From the NCBI GenBank assembly GCA_033964015.1, contig CM066921.1, forward strand, positions 28,377,355-28,441,354: a DNA stretch of 64,000 nucleotides, read 5' to 3'. Positions 21,791 to 34,162 of the stretch are shown in pieces. The stretch's first letter is position 1. Each line of letters begins with the position of its first letter. The translations under genes and the position numbers were made by a program. This stretch comes from Scolanthus callimorphus (taxonomy: Eukaryota; Cnidaria; Anthozoa; Actiniaria; Edwardsiidae). Below the pieces are notes generated by a model. The model had not been told where the DNA came from, did not search any database, and worked only from the letters and a program-made list of their open reading frames with translations.

Positions 21791-23001
21791 AGGGACGTGT
21801 TATTATTTATCGGGGGGGGGGGGGGGGGAGGGTTCCCATTTTTTGAACAAGGTTCCAATAAATCTATGCTATGCTATGATATGCTAAAAAAAAATAGGAC
21901 CCTCCCCTTGAACATAACAAAAATAGGACCCTCCCCCAGTAGTAGGTAAAAAAAATTGGGACCCTCCCCATGTAATTTCTATTTTCTGAAAAACCTGTCA
22001 TATAGACCCTTTTTCGAGTGATGCAATGTCTCTTTCATTTAATTCTAACAGAAATACGCTACCTCAACTATAAGCAATTATTGGATGAGGTTTTTGTGAT
22101 CTCCAGAATAAACAATGTCGAGACAGGTGGAATCAGGCGAGGCCGTGAGGCTGAGCCTGATTGCACTTGGCGAGACATTGATTATTCTGGAGATCACAAA
22201 AATCGAATTCAATAATTGTTTTATTATACATTGATTCAGTAAAAATACTTTTCTTTCTGTCAAGCAATTTATATTACACAATTGCGACTTTGTTAAAATA
22301 GGGAAAGCGCTCTAGTCCCATGATGCATGGCGCGCGTATCAAGAATCAGCTAGCTGATTCTTGAAGAATCAGCATGCTGATTCTTGGAGGCCCTCAAAGT
22401 GCAGTTTCCCAAAGTAAAGCGCGCGCTGTTAGCAAATCAGAATCGATATAGCGAGTACAATGTATAATGATATAGGTTATCATGGTAGATAAAAGCTTCA
22501 GGACTACTGAGCCAACAAGGTTATATTATTTATGCGCACAACTGCGCGCCGCAACTGGTGAAATATATTATTCATGTGCGTGAAACGCGGCCCAAATGAC
22601 GAATATATATGCTTGTAACGTCGAACTCACGCTTACCTAAGGGGTCTTCTTTCAAACATATAGTGACTGCCCGCCAGGCCTATCATTACAGGGCATTTTT
22701 GGGAGAGTTTGGTTTTCCTTGTCTTCGTTGCTCAATTAGTGTAATAGATGTCCTTCTTTGTGCGCGAGTAGCGCGCCGACATTTTTATAGAGAAGTTGCT
22801 AAATTAATCACTATCAGCATCTGTTTTCAACCCTCTTCATCGTCCAAATGTAGCATGCTGCAACAAATCATGACCCACCCCAACCAGGAGTGAAAGAAGT
22901 TTGGACCCTCCCTTTAGGCACGCGAAAAAAATTAGGACCCTCCCTACAAAAATAGGAGCCTCCCCCCCCCCCCCCCCCCCGCTTAATAATGACACGTCCC
23001 T
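21791..23001. mobile_element. AGGGACGTGT-family TIR element, copy A
   Basis: The left end is AGGGACGTGTTATTATTTAT then a G run; the right end is a C run then GCTTAATAATGACACGTCCC then T. Inside both ends are reiterated AGGACCCTCC / GGAGGGTCC blocks with A/T runs. A second, longer copy is at 48333-50316. No transposase ORF is visible. Target duplication is unclear for this copy. Confidence 0.88.
22075..22218. repeat. Nested 144-bp hairpin element
   Basis: CAATTATTGGATGAGGTTTT and TTGTGATCTCCAGAATAAAC pair with AATGTCTCG-side complements ending CGAATTCAATAATTG. It lies wholly inside element A, so it inserted later or is an internal part of that copy. Forward and reverse ORFs over it mirror each other, as expected for a palindrome. 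Confidence 0.85.
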
Positions 23002-24214
23002 CTCCTCATTTGGAAAGTGTTTTTCACCCATGTGCTTTGCTTGTCGCATTTCACTCGTTCTTTAGTGTGGTAGGTTCTACATTCCCGTGTCATATTTCCT
23101 TATCAGCGTCATGAACTTTTATCTGGGGTGCTAGTTAGTTTGTTTACATGTTTGGATTGCAACATCAATATATCGTTTGCTCTTCGCGCCTATACATGGA
23201 AATATAGATGTCTGTTGGTTGCAGATTAGAGAGCCTTTTTGTACGTAACGTTGTGTGCATTTATGAACAGGTGGAGATTCGGTACTTGGTATGCGCTTGG
23301 GTCGCTGGTCACCGAACAAATCGCTGGCTCGTAAAACGAGAAACCGCTGAAATATTTTTCGTTTGTTTCGCGGGATTTTTCTGCTCGTACTTTATATCCA
23401 GCAGTAGGGAAACAGTGCACCTAATTCGGAGTGTGCGTCGCGTTGTCAGGTTTATGAAGATTTCAATCGCCAGAAGAGATAAACACACTATCTTGTTATT
23501 CATAAGTTTTTAATTACAAACTCTTAAAACGAAGGTTAAATACAACGAACCAAATTATTATGAGATTAGATAAGTTTGAAATTTCGTTCTCGCCAATTTG
23601 TTATTATGCAATTTAGCTTCCTGGAAAGAAAAAGCTAAAATTTAAGTCGACCATCCAAAGAGCCATCTACGGCAACCAACTTCATTAGAGAAGGAGACTG
23701 GAGGACAGAAGACAGCTGTAAAGTAGAAAAAATATATTTATAAATACTGTTTCATTATTTTGTCTGCAGCATAAAGATACACACAAACAAACACAAGAAT
23801 CTAAATTATTGTTGTGATAAAATGTGGTCAGCTAAAGAGGAGGAAAGAACTAGGATATTGAATACAAATTGTAAACAAAATGTGCAGCCAGATTTGCGGG
23901 TTTATCCCCGTGTAAGAACCATTCCCAGAGGACATCATTATTGTGTCCAGTTATTTCGTCGTGATTCGTTCTAGTAAACAAAAGAGGCTTTGTGACGCAA
24001 CTCATGAACAATACACAGTCCGTGTAGCCAGATTTGCAGAGATCATGGTCAAAAATATGCAATTTAACTTTGACGACAGAAGCATACACGATGGTTATAA
24101 CGTAGCTATTTTCCTCCAGTTGGACAGCTTTCATACGAAGTACGCTCATAACGTTTTAACACGTAGCGCAAATGAGCTATAACTTGGCAGGTGAGCAGCC
24201 CAGGGAATGCCAAT
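23002..24214. other. Intron sequence, no exon found
   Basis: Several overlapping ORFs on both strands, none with domain content or phase-1 splice borders. AT-rich. Confidence 0.5.
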
Positions 24215-24985
24215 CAGAAATATGATGACACGGTTTGATTGATTGACAATGTGACGTCATAATCACCGTGGGAACATAGCCCAAAAAATTTTAGTTAGGA
24301 AATCGGCTATGCAATCAGTTTCTATTTAATCGTCGCAGTAAGTGAACGACTGTATCGAAAACCGGACTGAATTCTGATAAAACCGAGAGAAGTTATGACT
24401 AATTAAAAAAGTTCAAATTTCCCGCTTTGATGGTCAATTTGACCATATATGGTAAAAATTCGGCGATTTAGAGAGGGCGCTGCTTAAATCTGTTGGAGAC
24501 ATACGTTTCAGATATAGGAATGTCTCAAAATTTGTAGTTACTTTGACTTAGTCATCTGATACTTTAGACGTCATATTACGTCAGTATGACGTCTTCTAAC
24601 ATGCAATTTTTACGTCAAAGTGACGTAAACAAGGTATCGAGTTTCATGTCAAAGTCAAAGTAACTACAAATTTTAAAATATTGCTATAACTGCTTGAAAC
24701 AACATCATAGGAGTTAACGCGTTGACGTTTAAAATCGCCGAAATTTTACCTTATATGGTCAAGGAACAATTAAATTCCAGAGATTCCGGCGGGAGCTTCG
24801 AAATCACGATTTCTTAATAACTTTTGATCTATATGTTCGATTTTAATGAAGTTTTCGGTTTTGGAGTCGGCTTAGTGGTTAGAACATTTACCAACGTTTA
24901 AATTAGTTGATATACAAATTCCTAACTTTGGCGCCATTTTCAACGGCCTGTAGTGACGTCACGTTGTCAGTCATCATCTTCAGAT
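24215..24985. mobile_element. Foldback element, about 770 bp
   Basis: Nested inverted blocks: TTGACCATATATGGTAAAAA with TTCGGCGATTT (about 24428-24470) against AAATCGCCGAAATTTTACC with TTATATGGTCAA (about 24733-24765); TTTGTAGTTACTTTGACTTA against AAGTCAAAGTAACTACAAAT; and an outer pair around GACAATGTGACGTCA / TGACGTCACGTTGTC. TGACGT motifs cluster in the centre. Confidence 0.8.
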
Positions 24986-26339
24986 TTCCATCAATCGAAA
25001 CATCTTTCCAGATACTAATACCTTGCCAAATTTGACATAAATCGGATAAATTCCCAGCTCTCTGCATAGCGAGATGGAGGAAATGATCTCGTTTAGGCCA
25101 TCGTGATAAGAAATTAGTACAATCATCACTTTTATTCGCAAAAGGCAAATTTTGACACAATTAAAAGCGCTTAGAACCAATTCTAGAATATATATGTTTT
25201 GTAATCCTGGACAATTTAGACCGGTTCAAATAATGGTTTCTGAACAGCAACTGAAATAATTGTTATAGAGTTGCTATAATTGTACGTGCTTATACGAAGT
25301 GAATCTACAATTTCACCGAATGACTGATTGTCCCGATCGTAGTTTGTCAAGAGACTGCCAACATAGTTCAACTAAAAAAAATATTTACTGCGCCATCACA
25401 GAAACATATGACACTGAAACCACTAATTTCCCAACTACAACCTGTTCGTCGCTAACTGACCCAAAGCTATTCCATACAAAAGTTGGGGGCAAAGGCGATT
25501 TTTTCTGAATTTGGTTTGGAGGTAACGTGAGAAATAGAGACTTGAACTATACATTTCTGTTTTCAAATCACCGGTTCAGCCCTTGGTCCATGATCTGCGA
25601 GCTATGCATTCATGGTTTAATTTGCTAGGTGAACGATTTTGAGCAAATTTAAACTAAATGCCTCGGCAATAACCGACTCCGAATGGACAACAATGCAGTT
25701 TAAAAAGATAAATGAAGCAAATTAACTCACCTTTTCGCTTTTATGTATTTGTAGTTTACGTCGATGTCAACAAACAATCTCTCAATGGTGCCGTTATAAC
25801 ATAACAATGGCCGCCATGTTTGCTTCGAAGGACTTCTTCTCTGGCCATACTGAGAAGGACGAGAAGCGTATTTTTCGACCATGTAGCCGCTATTTGAAGC
25901 ATCCTAAGCATCGACCGGCCTTTTGAATGTTAATAGGATAATGCCGAGGAATATTTAAGCATCTTCAGCAACATTTACGCAGAAATAATCCAGAGAAATC
26001 GATGGGACAAACCGAAACGTAACGCTCCACTCTGACCAACTCTGACCAGATTCCATTCCCTTTGGCTTTCTAGCGCATGCGTAGAACTTATTCTCCACCT
26101 GTTGCATTTATGTATTCTGTTTGCTCTGTAGTTTGTCGGTTTTGTGGCCTGTGTGTTTGTCCGCGTTTCGCTGGTAGGCCCGAACACTGGGTTTTATGTT
26201 GATTTTTTATTGTCAGTCGCCTGCGGTTAACGTTAGGCTCACTTTGTGTACGCTGGCTTTTGTATGTTATTCTGGTAATACCTCGTCGTAATTATGTTAT
26301 TATGTCGTAATTATGTGTCTGATTATGTGCGTTACGTAG
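24986..26339. other. Intron sequence, no exon found
   Basis: No repeat or exon recognised. An ORF at 25299-25508 is Thr-rich but has no splice support. Confidence 0.45.
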
Positions 26340-26343
26340 TCAT

Positions 26344-26960
26344 GCGAGGCAATTTTTATGGCACGTTTGTGTCAGGGACAAAATTCTCAGACCGCAGGGA
26401 AAGTGGTACAAGAGGAGGAACGTACCGCACGTGGTGCGAGGAGATTTACCGCACCTGGTGCGAGGCAATTTTTATGGCACGTTTGTGTCAGGGACAAAAT
26501 TTTCAGACCGCAGGGAGGGGGGTTCAAGAGGAGGAACGTGCCGCACGTGGTGCGAGGAGATTTACCGCACGTTGGTGCGAAGCAATTTTTATGGCACGTT
26601 GGTGTCAGGGATAAAATTTTTAGACCGCAAGGAGGGGGGTACAAGAGGAGGAATGTACCGCACGTGGTGCGAGAGGATTTACCGCACGTGGTGCGAGAAG
26701 ATTTACCGCACGTGGTGCGAGGAGAATACCGCACGGGGTGCGAAGAGGGAGGGGGAAGGACAGGGTGGAGATATACCGCACGTGGGCGAGGAGGATACCG
26801 CACGTGGTGCGAGGAGGGATATACCGCATGTGGTGCGGAGGGATATGTACCATATGTAGGAGGGATAGTGTCGCACGCGGTGCGTGGAGGCATGTACTAT
26901 ATACATCTGACGCTAGAGGATGCTGTCGCATGCGGTGCGTAGGGGTCATGTACCGTATAA
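26344..26960. repeat. Composite tandem array (CGCACGTGGTGCGAG)
   Basis: A roughly 120-bp unit (CATGCGAGGCAATTTTTATG, GGCACGTTTGTGTCAGGGAC, AGACCGCAGGGA) occurs about three times, each ending in short ACCGCACGTGGTGCGAGGAG units. The short unit then expands alone to 26930. Each short unit holds the palindrome GCACGTGGTGC. ORFs up to 194 codons on both strands are artefacts of the array. Confidence 0.92.
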
Positions 26961-26976
26961 AAAAAACATAAAAAAA

Positions 26977-27253
26977 GGGAAGGGATGAACCTAAGACAAC
27001 CGAACTTGGGTGAAGTTCCCTACGGAACAAAGGGGTGCAACAGCACTTGGTCATGTGGTATGACGTCGTCACCGGACAGAGATGTATGGGTATGCCAAAG
27101 AGTGGTTTGAGTTATGGGTGTGTTCAGAGAAGCTTTGACTTATGGGTGCGTTCAAGAAGGTTTTGTTGAGTTATGGGTATGTTCTAGAGAGGTGTTGAGT
27201 TATGGATGTGTCTAAGAGAAGTTTCGAGTTATGGGTGTGTCCAAGAGAGGTTT
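26977..27253 (+). repeat. 277-bp direct repeat, left copy
   Basis: Apparently identical to 28454-28730 (constant offset 1477 bp). It ends in the beginning of the GAGTTATGGGTGTG minisatellite, which continues only after the right copy. The two copies bracket a LINE remnant. Confidence 0.93.
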
Positions 27254-27374
27254 CCCTTCGATGACTGGTGGGGGGGGGGGGTGGCTGAAACATGGTCTCT
27301 GCAGACACTAGTCTGGATCCTGGTCACCGAAGGGCTGGGTTCCCTGTGTTTGGCTTTTGTTTGCTATATTATTC

Positions 27375-28060
27375 ATGTATCACTTGTTAGAAATGTGTAA
27401 TCTGAAGTCGTTGGAGAATTTAAACTTTTCAGTTGGCAAAAGTAATTTTTCAATAATTTCAAAGTACATGAAATCTGAGTTATTTAAACACTTCGGTGTA
27501 ACGTGGGCATGCCAGATTCAGAATTATAGTAAATTGCAGACTTATAAACTTGTTAAACCAAGAATGGGCTTTGAAAAATATTTATTGCACGTGGCTAACG
27601 TTAAGTATCGCCGAGCAGTAACTAGGTTAAGGATTTCAGCCCACAAGTTACCCGTTGAGTCTGGACGTTATGACAATATCCCTTATCAGTCCCGAATTTG
27701 TAAGCTTTGTGATTTGAATGAGATAGGGGATGAATTTCATGTTTTCTCTCGTTGCTCAAAGCCCGCTTTAGAAGTGGTGCGTAATGATTTTATTGAAAGA
27801 TTGATTGAGGTTAATCAAGTATTTAGTAGTTTTAGTCAGAAAGATATATTTTTGTACTGTTTAGCAATGGTAGATGATTCTATTGTAAACTTAACAGCAA
27901 AGTACATTTATAGCATCATTAGTATATTTCAGGAATGTACGGTTTAGTTTTTTTTTTTTTTTTAGTTTTGCTGCTCTTTATTATTTGTATATTTTTATGT
28001 TTTCGTTTCCTATGTACCTAAGAAAGGTGTCCAGGAATAAAGATTATTATTATTTATTAT
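27375..28060 (+). pseudogene. 3' end of a non-LTR retrotransposon
   Basis: An open frame of about 190 codons (27375-27947) matches the C-terminal tail of LINE ORF2 proteins: TRLRISAHKLPVESGRY then RICKLCDLNEIGDEFHVFSR C, the C-x2-C, D-E-x-H, C zinc-like motif at the end of many reverse transcriptases. It is followed by a T run, then AATAAAGATTATTATTATT, a typical LINE tail. The endonuclease and catalytic RT parts are missing, so this is a 5'-truncated copy. Confidence 0.85.
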
Positions 28061-28453
28061 TATTATTGTATGCCATATCTCCCCCTGTTCACCAAGTTTA
28101 TCCAAGTTAGGAGTTGAGTGTTCATTCCTTACACAAGGAGCGCAACCCTTCGTTGGACCATTGACACTCCCACTCCCTAGAGCTAGTTGTATTGCCAGAT
28201 TCCCCTGAGAATGTACGACTCGTAGCTACATCGAGCGAGAGAAATCCGCTTCGATAGATGGACGACCTAATAGCGGAGCTCCTAAGGCGCCCGCGTAGCG
28301 GAGCCCCATAGCTCCACGCAGGTGCAAAAAGGAAATTTAAACAAAGTGTATATATGCATCGAACCATTCTGTCATGGTCTTCCGCGTGTCCGTCGTTGCA
28401 CAGGCAACCCATGATCAGTTTTATAGCGGAGCTAAATGAGAGGTTTATATCTT

Positions 28454-28730
28454 GGGAAGGGATGAACCTAAGACAACCGAACTTGGGTGAAGTTCCCTAC
28501 GGAACAAAGGGGTGCAACAGCACTTGGTCATGTGGTATGACGTCGTCACCGGACAGAGATGTATGGGTATGCCAAAGAGTGGTTTGAGTTATGGGTGTGT
28601 TCAGAGAAGCTTTGACTTATGGGTGCGTTCAAGAAGGTTTTGTTGAGTTATGGGTATGTTCTAGAGAGGTGTTGAGTTATGGATGTGTCTAAGAGAAGTT
28701 TCGAGTTATGGGTGTGTCCAAGAGAGGTTT
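28454..28730 (+). repeat. 277-bp direct repeat, right copy
   Basis: Partner of 26977-27253. A TAGCGGAGCTCC block near 28270 (also at 14426) lies just upstream. Confidence 0.93.
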
Positions 28731-28960
28731 TTAATTAGGGGTATGTCCTAGATAAGTTTTTAGTTATGGGTATGCCCAAACCGGTTTTAGTTGGGTGTGG
28801 TCAAGAGCAGTTTGAATTATGGGTGTGGTTACGAGAGGTTTTTGAGTTATGGGTGTGGTCGCGAGAGGTTTTTGAGTTATGGGTGTGGTCGCGAGAGGTT
28901 TTTGAGTAATGGGTGTGGTCAAGAGAGGTTTTGAGTTATGGGTATAGGGAATAAGGTTGG
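28570..28960 (+). repeat. About 29-bp minisatellite
   Basis: Copies of TTGAGTTATGGGTGTGGTCG then CGAGAGGTT, ranging from divergent (left) to nearly identical (28830-28930). Confidence 0.9.
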
Positions 28961-29580
28961 AGAGGATTTAGGATATTTTGAGTTATGGGTTGCATTAGGA
29001 TGGGAAGGTATCTGAACACTGTAAGTGTCAATTGGGCGGAGCCAGGTCTCCTTCCCATAACTTATATGGAGCACAATAGTACCAAGTGAAGATATATTAC
29101 TATCGTAAACAATATGACTTGCAGTCAATATCTTCATGATGAACTTCAGTAAGGTCTGAATATGCGGCACCCTGGTGAGTTTTGTTGCTTGAATCTCGGA
29201 AATTTCCGCGGGGTGCCCTTATATGCTGTCAGTCATGGGAGATTAAGTAGCAGGGATTTTCGCGCTTCCCTGAAACACGACCACTGCAAACCTTTCAGCG
29301 CGTTTGCCCTACTTTCCTGGCAAACTCAGTATATAATTAGATATTGTATCTCAATAAAAGCTATTGAGCTGTGCTTCAACGCATGGAGGATTAAGATGGG
29401 GATTATACAGTCTTGCTTCGCCTAAATACTTAGCCGTGCAAAACGAACAGACGGCGCTTGAATTTTCAGTTAGATTGATCTTACCTTTCTTTCTACAAAA
29501 CGTAATACAATCATTTCTTTTAGTTAATACGCCATTATATACTAAGCTGAAAATTCTATACTAACGTGTAATACAAAAAA
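28961..29580. other. Intron sequence, nothing identified
   Basis: No exon with matching phase or domain content seen. Confidence 0.45.
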
Positions 29581-29589
29581 TGTGTGAAG

Positions 29590-30450
29590 TTTTAACATTT
29601 GACTGGCCAAGAATGACACCAAGGAAAATATCGAAAGATATTTCCGCAGAGCACAAACCTTACGGCCAAGTTTCTCTGCTGCCAACAGACCTAAGCCGAA
29701 ATAATAAAAAAAGTCAACGAGTTTGAAAAATAAATTTAAGGCCAAGAATGACAACAAGGAAAATATCGAAAGATATTTCCGCAGAGCACAAACCTTTCGG
29801 CCAAGTTTCTCTGCTGCCAACAGACCTAAGCGACTAAGCCGAAATAATAAACTGAGCTGTGTATTAACAAAAGTCAACGAGTTTGAAAAATGAATTTAAG
29901 GCCAAGAATGACACCAAGGAAAATATCGAAAGATATTTCCGCAGAGCACAAACCTTTCGGCCAAGTTTCTCTGCTGTCAACAGACCCAAGCCGAAATAAT
30001 ATACTAAAAGTTGTATATTTAAAAAAAATACATAGTCTTAAAAAATGAATTTAAGGCCAAGAATGACACCAAGGAAAATATCGAAAGATATTTCCGCAGA
30101 GCACAAACCTTTCGGCCAAGTTTCTCTGCTGTCAACAGACCCAAGCCGAAATAATATACTAAAAGTTGTATATTTAAAAAAAATACATAGTCTTAAAAAA
30201 TGAATTTAAGGCCAAGAATGACACCAAGGAAAATATCGAAAGATATTTCTGCAGAGCGCAAACCTTTCGGCCAAGTTTCTCTGCTGTCAACAGACCCAAG
30301 CCGAAATAATATACTAAAAGTTGTGTATTTACAAAAAATTACATAGTCTTAAAAAATGAATTTAAGGCCAAGAATGACACCAAGGAAAATATCGAAAGAT
30401 ATTTCCGCAGAACACAAACCTTTACGGCCAAGTTTCTCTGCTGCCAACGG
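29590..30450. repeat. About 150-bp satellite-like array, six copies
   Basis: Each unit contains GGCCAAGAATGACACCAAGG, AAAATATCGAAAGATATTTC, CGCAGAGCACAAACCTTTCG, GCCAAGTTTCTCTGCTG and AGACC(T/C)AAGCCGAAATAAT. The middle copies (29900-30340) are nearly identical including the linker; the outer ones diverge. The block ATATCGAAAGATAT is a short hairpin. Minus-strand ORFs are repeat artefacts. Confidence 0.93.
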
Positions 30451-30802
30451 GCCCAAGCCGAAATAATATACTAAGTTGTGTATTAACGTTACAAAAAAGG
30501 CATCAAGTATAAAAATTGATAGAATTAAGGAACAGGAATGGCAACAAGAGAAATGCCGATAGATATGTCCATAGAGCATGATTCTTTCGATGGCAAAAAT
30601 TAATTAAGATCCCTTCTTGCTCCTGTACTTCGAATTCTTCCTCAGGCGTACTCGGAGGGGTATAAATTCGGAATAAATTCGGAATTGGCGGGAGTTGTTT
30701 GTCCCGCCAAAGGAAGGCCGATCAAAGTTGATTAATTCTATGTGTCGTACAAATTCATAGGAGGCAGCAAAACTATCATCATCTTTGTTTTCCTCCTCGC
30801 AG

Positions 30803-30942
30803 AAGGGCTTAGTAGGTCAAATACCGTTTCAATAACAACATCATCCTTTTCTCGTGAAGATCTGAAGAGTTCGAACTGCAGTCTTCTGTCATTTCCATCA
30901 TTTAGCGATATCCAGGGAACTTGCTTTGCGCTTTCTCAGGCC
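30803..30942 (+). CDS. Mosaic gene candidate exon A, unassigned
   Basis: Good acceptor (TTTTCCTCCTCGCAG). Phase 1 start, and a phase-1 donor GTATTT after CAGGCCA at 30942. It would encode GLSRSNTVSITTSSFSREDL then KSSNCSLLSFPSFSDIQGTC FALSQA: Ser-rich with two cysteines, no family recognised. The phase agrees with the PA14 exon before and exon B after. An alternative end further right (GTATAT at 31215) keeps the frame open. Confidence 0.35.
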
Positions 30943-31408
30943 AGTATTTCGTGGCATCAGGCTTTAAAACGAGGTTCAATCCTACCATCGCTCGTTCATT
31001 TACTTGATAAGGCATGCTACTACTTATTTGCGTTGTGTAACCTTCCAAAAACCCGATTGAAAGCGATAGAATCGTTCCTTCAAAGCGCTTGCCATGTTGC
31101 CGCCATCGCTGATTCCTCGCAGATCATGTACTCGTATTTCATGTTAACTATTAAAACGAATCTAGTATTTCAGCCAAGCTACATGAATAGGAAATCAATT
31201 GTTCGATTTGCACACGTTCAAGTATATGGATGAAAGATAGTTTTATGGGATTAAAGGGGTTGCCATGCTAACCGTAAAGTCTAAGCGCCCTCACGCTGTG
31301 CGATTCAAAAGGCCATGAAGTTCGTCATGTTTAACGATCAGCTGATCTGTATCTCATCGCTGAAGTTAGAAATGCGTCATAAACTAAACTTTCTTGTTAT
31401 TGTCTCAG

Positions 31409-31489
31409 GTTTCAGAACGTTGGTATTTCGCCTTCATGGTAAAGAAGCACCTTTAAAGGCTGAAATTGGATCAACAATCACAATAAACG
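31409..31489 (+). CDS. Mosaic gene candidate exon B, unassigned
   Basis: Phase 1-1 exon of 81 bp (TTGTCTCAG acceptor, GTATGT donor). Encodes FRTLVFRLHGKEAPLKAEIG then STITIN, alternating hydrophobic residues like two beta strands. No family recognised. Confidence 0.5.
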
Positions 31490-32830
31490 GTATGTCATGG
31501 TCTTCTAGCACCTATGTTGAACTCACCAGGAATTCCAACAAATTCGGCACACAAGTATCATAGTTATTAGAGTCGAAAGGTTAGGAAGCTATTACTGCTG
31601 ACTGAGCTTTTTACTTCTACCATGATGGTGCACAAACAAAGGATTGCTCTGAAAAAGTGAAGAAATGGTGCACTAACAGGATGTTTTCTTAAAGGGGCAG
31701 TGTCACGATTTTGAGGTTATTTTGGGTTGCTTAAATACAGTCAAATTCATAAGGAATGAGCAAAATGTTTGTTAAATAACCTTTCAACTGCTAGATAAGT
31801 TCAAATTTGGAGCATTTGCGCGCTATCGAGCAGATGGAATTGGATTGCGAAATGGTAATTTTGACTTCTTACCAGGCTGAACTGTTTTCGAACCTGGAAA
31901 TCTGATAGCGAGAGGTATAAAACTTAGGTAAGAATGCATATATAATGCCTATATGAAGCATAGAAAAGGATTCTGAGTTGTTTATGCAGATCACTGGCCT
32001 AGTTTTACAGAATTTTGTTAAAACAACCGTGACATATCCCCTAACCATCCGACTCCGTAAACAATGCAAGTACTAAGCATCCTAATCTACATGACTGGCG
32101 CTTGTGCTCGGCTCAAAGGCCTTTCCGGAAATCTCGCAATCATGCATGACCAAAGGGAGCAAACGTATATAACAATAATCTTCTTTAATTGTATCTCTGC
32201 ATGCTTATAGTTGTTTTTTATATAGTCACAGGTTTTTTTATATAAGAACTATTTTTTGTAACGTATGAGATATGACGTCTCCAAAATGGCATTAGACACG
32301 CGTGACTCCGACCCGTTAGGGGCTGCGAAGGAGTCTAAAATGGCATAGGACCAGATGAAATTCTACTACAAAACAATAACAGAAAATCATCAAAACACAC
32401 ACATGTATGTGGCCAAATAAACACCGTGGGGCCATTTTCTAGATCGTTGTCGTGAGTTTCTTCTTTCATCGCGCATGGCGAGCTTATTAAGTAGTCCAAC
32501 CGTGAAAACCCTCTTGCGATCAGACGTAAGATATCAAATACTAGACGTGTGTTTCATCAGGATTTCGAGACACTAAGGAGTGGGTTAAAAAAAGTAAAGC
32601 TGAATTTTAAACGCCCGAGGTGTGTGGAAAACGTGATGAAAAACCCTGTCGAGTACTTTGTATAGCTTCTCAAAGAATCATTTAATGTCGTGAAAAGCCT
32701 CCTTTTTTCTGTTCTATGCAAATAACGTTCGCGTATCCACATTCCCTTCAAGGTTATGATTTTCTTTTTATTACCTTAGTGAATTGTTAAAATATATTGT
32801 TGTTATTATAATTTACTTAATATTTTCCAG
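31490..32830. other. Intron, nothing identified
   Basis: AT-rich; no repeat or exon recognised. Confidence 0.45.
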
Positions 32831-33012
32831 CAACGTACAAGTTCTGCTGCTCGGGTTTGTACTGCCCTGAAACTCCGCTAGTCCTTGAACTGCAAGTATT
32901 TAATCAGAAGCGCTTGGTGTCTAGTTCTTTACATCACACTTGTCAAGAGTGGCAGTCCTCCACGCTCTTTGAAGTGACCTTTGTTTTCCAGCCGGGTGTT
33001 TACGAAATAAAG
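32831..33012 (+). CDS. Mosaic gene candidate exon C, unassigned
   Basis: Acceptor TATTTTCCAG, phase 1 start. The frame reads TYKFCCSGLYCPETPLVLEL, then HHTCQEWQS, then FEVTFVFQPGVYEIK. Four Cys and several beta-strand-like segments suggest an extracellular beta-sandwich. I end it at AAG before GTGGTA (phase 0), because a dispersed repeat (also at 14640-14690) begins right there; the true end could be later. Exon D starts in phase 1, so either an exon is missing between them or one border is wrong. Confidence 0.55.
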
Positions 33013-34053
33013 GTGGTATATAGATTTAGGCCCTGCCTAAAAGCAGAGCTCCCAGTATGCAGCTTTTGCTTGACCTTTGTTGCCTTAAAGTCCTCCCTTC
33101 CTGGGATACGAGCTTAACGTCATCGATGTCGTCACATGACAACTTCGTTGCGCTCCTCTCTTTAAGCCCTTTCCATTTTCAATCTCTTTTTGTGAAATGA
33201 GAATGCCTCATAGAAAGAAAAAGTAGTAGAATAAAAGGACAAATTGAAATAGTTTCTCGTGAATGTAGAACAATACGTGCGACAATCATTTAAATGTTGA
33301 CGAGGAAGGCGCTCGATTCTTTTATTTGCAATAAAAATTGTACCTATCCTTTTTTTTTGCCGGAGCAAGTACTGACATCACGACCGTTTCGCTTGCCAAC
33401 TTAATGCCCGCGATCATTTTCTCTATGTACAGTTGTATTACCCATATCAAGATAGCAGTGTCGCCTTTCTAGATATTGACCGGGCTTCCTGTGGTATCTT
33501 GTCTACCTTGTTGCCAGGCTTTTGACCGTGAACACACGAGTGGAAAATGCACATAGCATCTCTTCTCGAGTATATTTGAGTTTTGGTTGAGTTTTAAGCT
33601 TTCTAAGCCAATAGAAATAGTGAAAAAGTTACTGGGATTCTTCGATATTTCCTTATAAGGAAGTTAGAGAATGTCGACACTTTTTCAAGGGAACTATCTT
33701 GATATGATTATAATGCAAAGCGCTGAACCGAATTGAAATATGTTTAAAAACCGGCACGCGATAGTAATTACATTAAAAACACATAAGAGTTTATTTTGGC
33801 GCTTTCCAATGCCGCGTCCGCGAGATAAGTGCGCCGTTTGTGCCACAATAAGCTCTAGTAGGTTTTATATTATCGGAGAGAAAACTTTTGAACTAACGAA
33901 ATGTTTTGAGAAGTGTCTTAGAAGTGATTAAAAGTTCTGTTCGGCTTGCCGGGCGATGTTAACTAGATAGGCAAACGAAGCTAGACGCGCTTTAGGTCAC
34001 ATTGTGAATAGCAGAGAAGTATGCCTTCGGGATAAGACTAAGGCTAAAGAAAC
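33013..34053. other. Intron with repeat fragment at its start
   Basis: The first about 40 bp match the repeat at 14640-14690. The rest is unassigned. Confidence 0.5.

Positions 34054-34162
<109 letters not shown>

Noticed and set aside
26358..27072. Four long overlapping ORFs on both strands
   Set aside because: All come from the CACGTG tandem array; open frames on both strands at once is a repeat artefact.
30943..31233. Continuation of exon A to the stop at 31233
   Set aside because: Composition after 30942 (Leu/Ala/His-rich, helix-like) is unlike the extracellular modules and a usable donor precedes it; kept only as an alternative.
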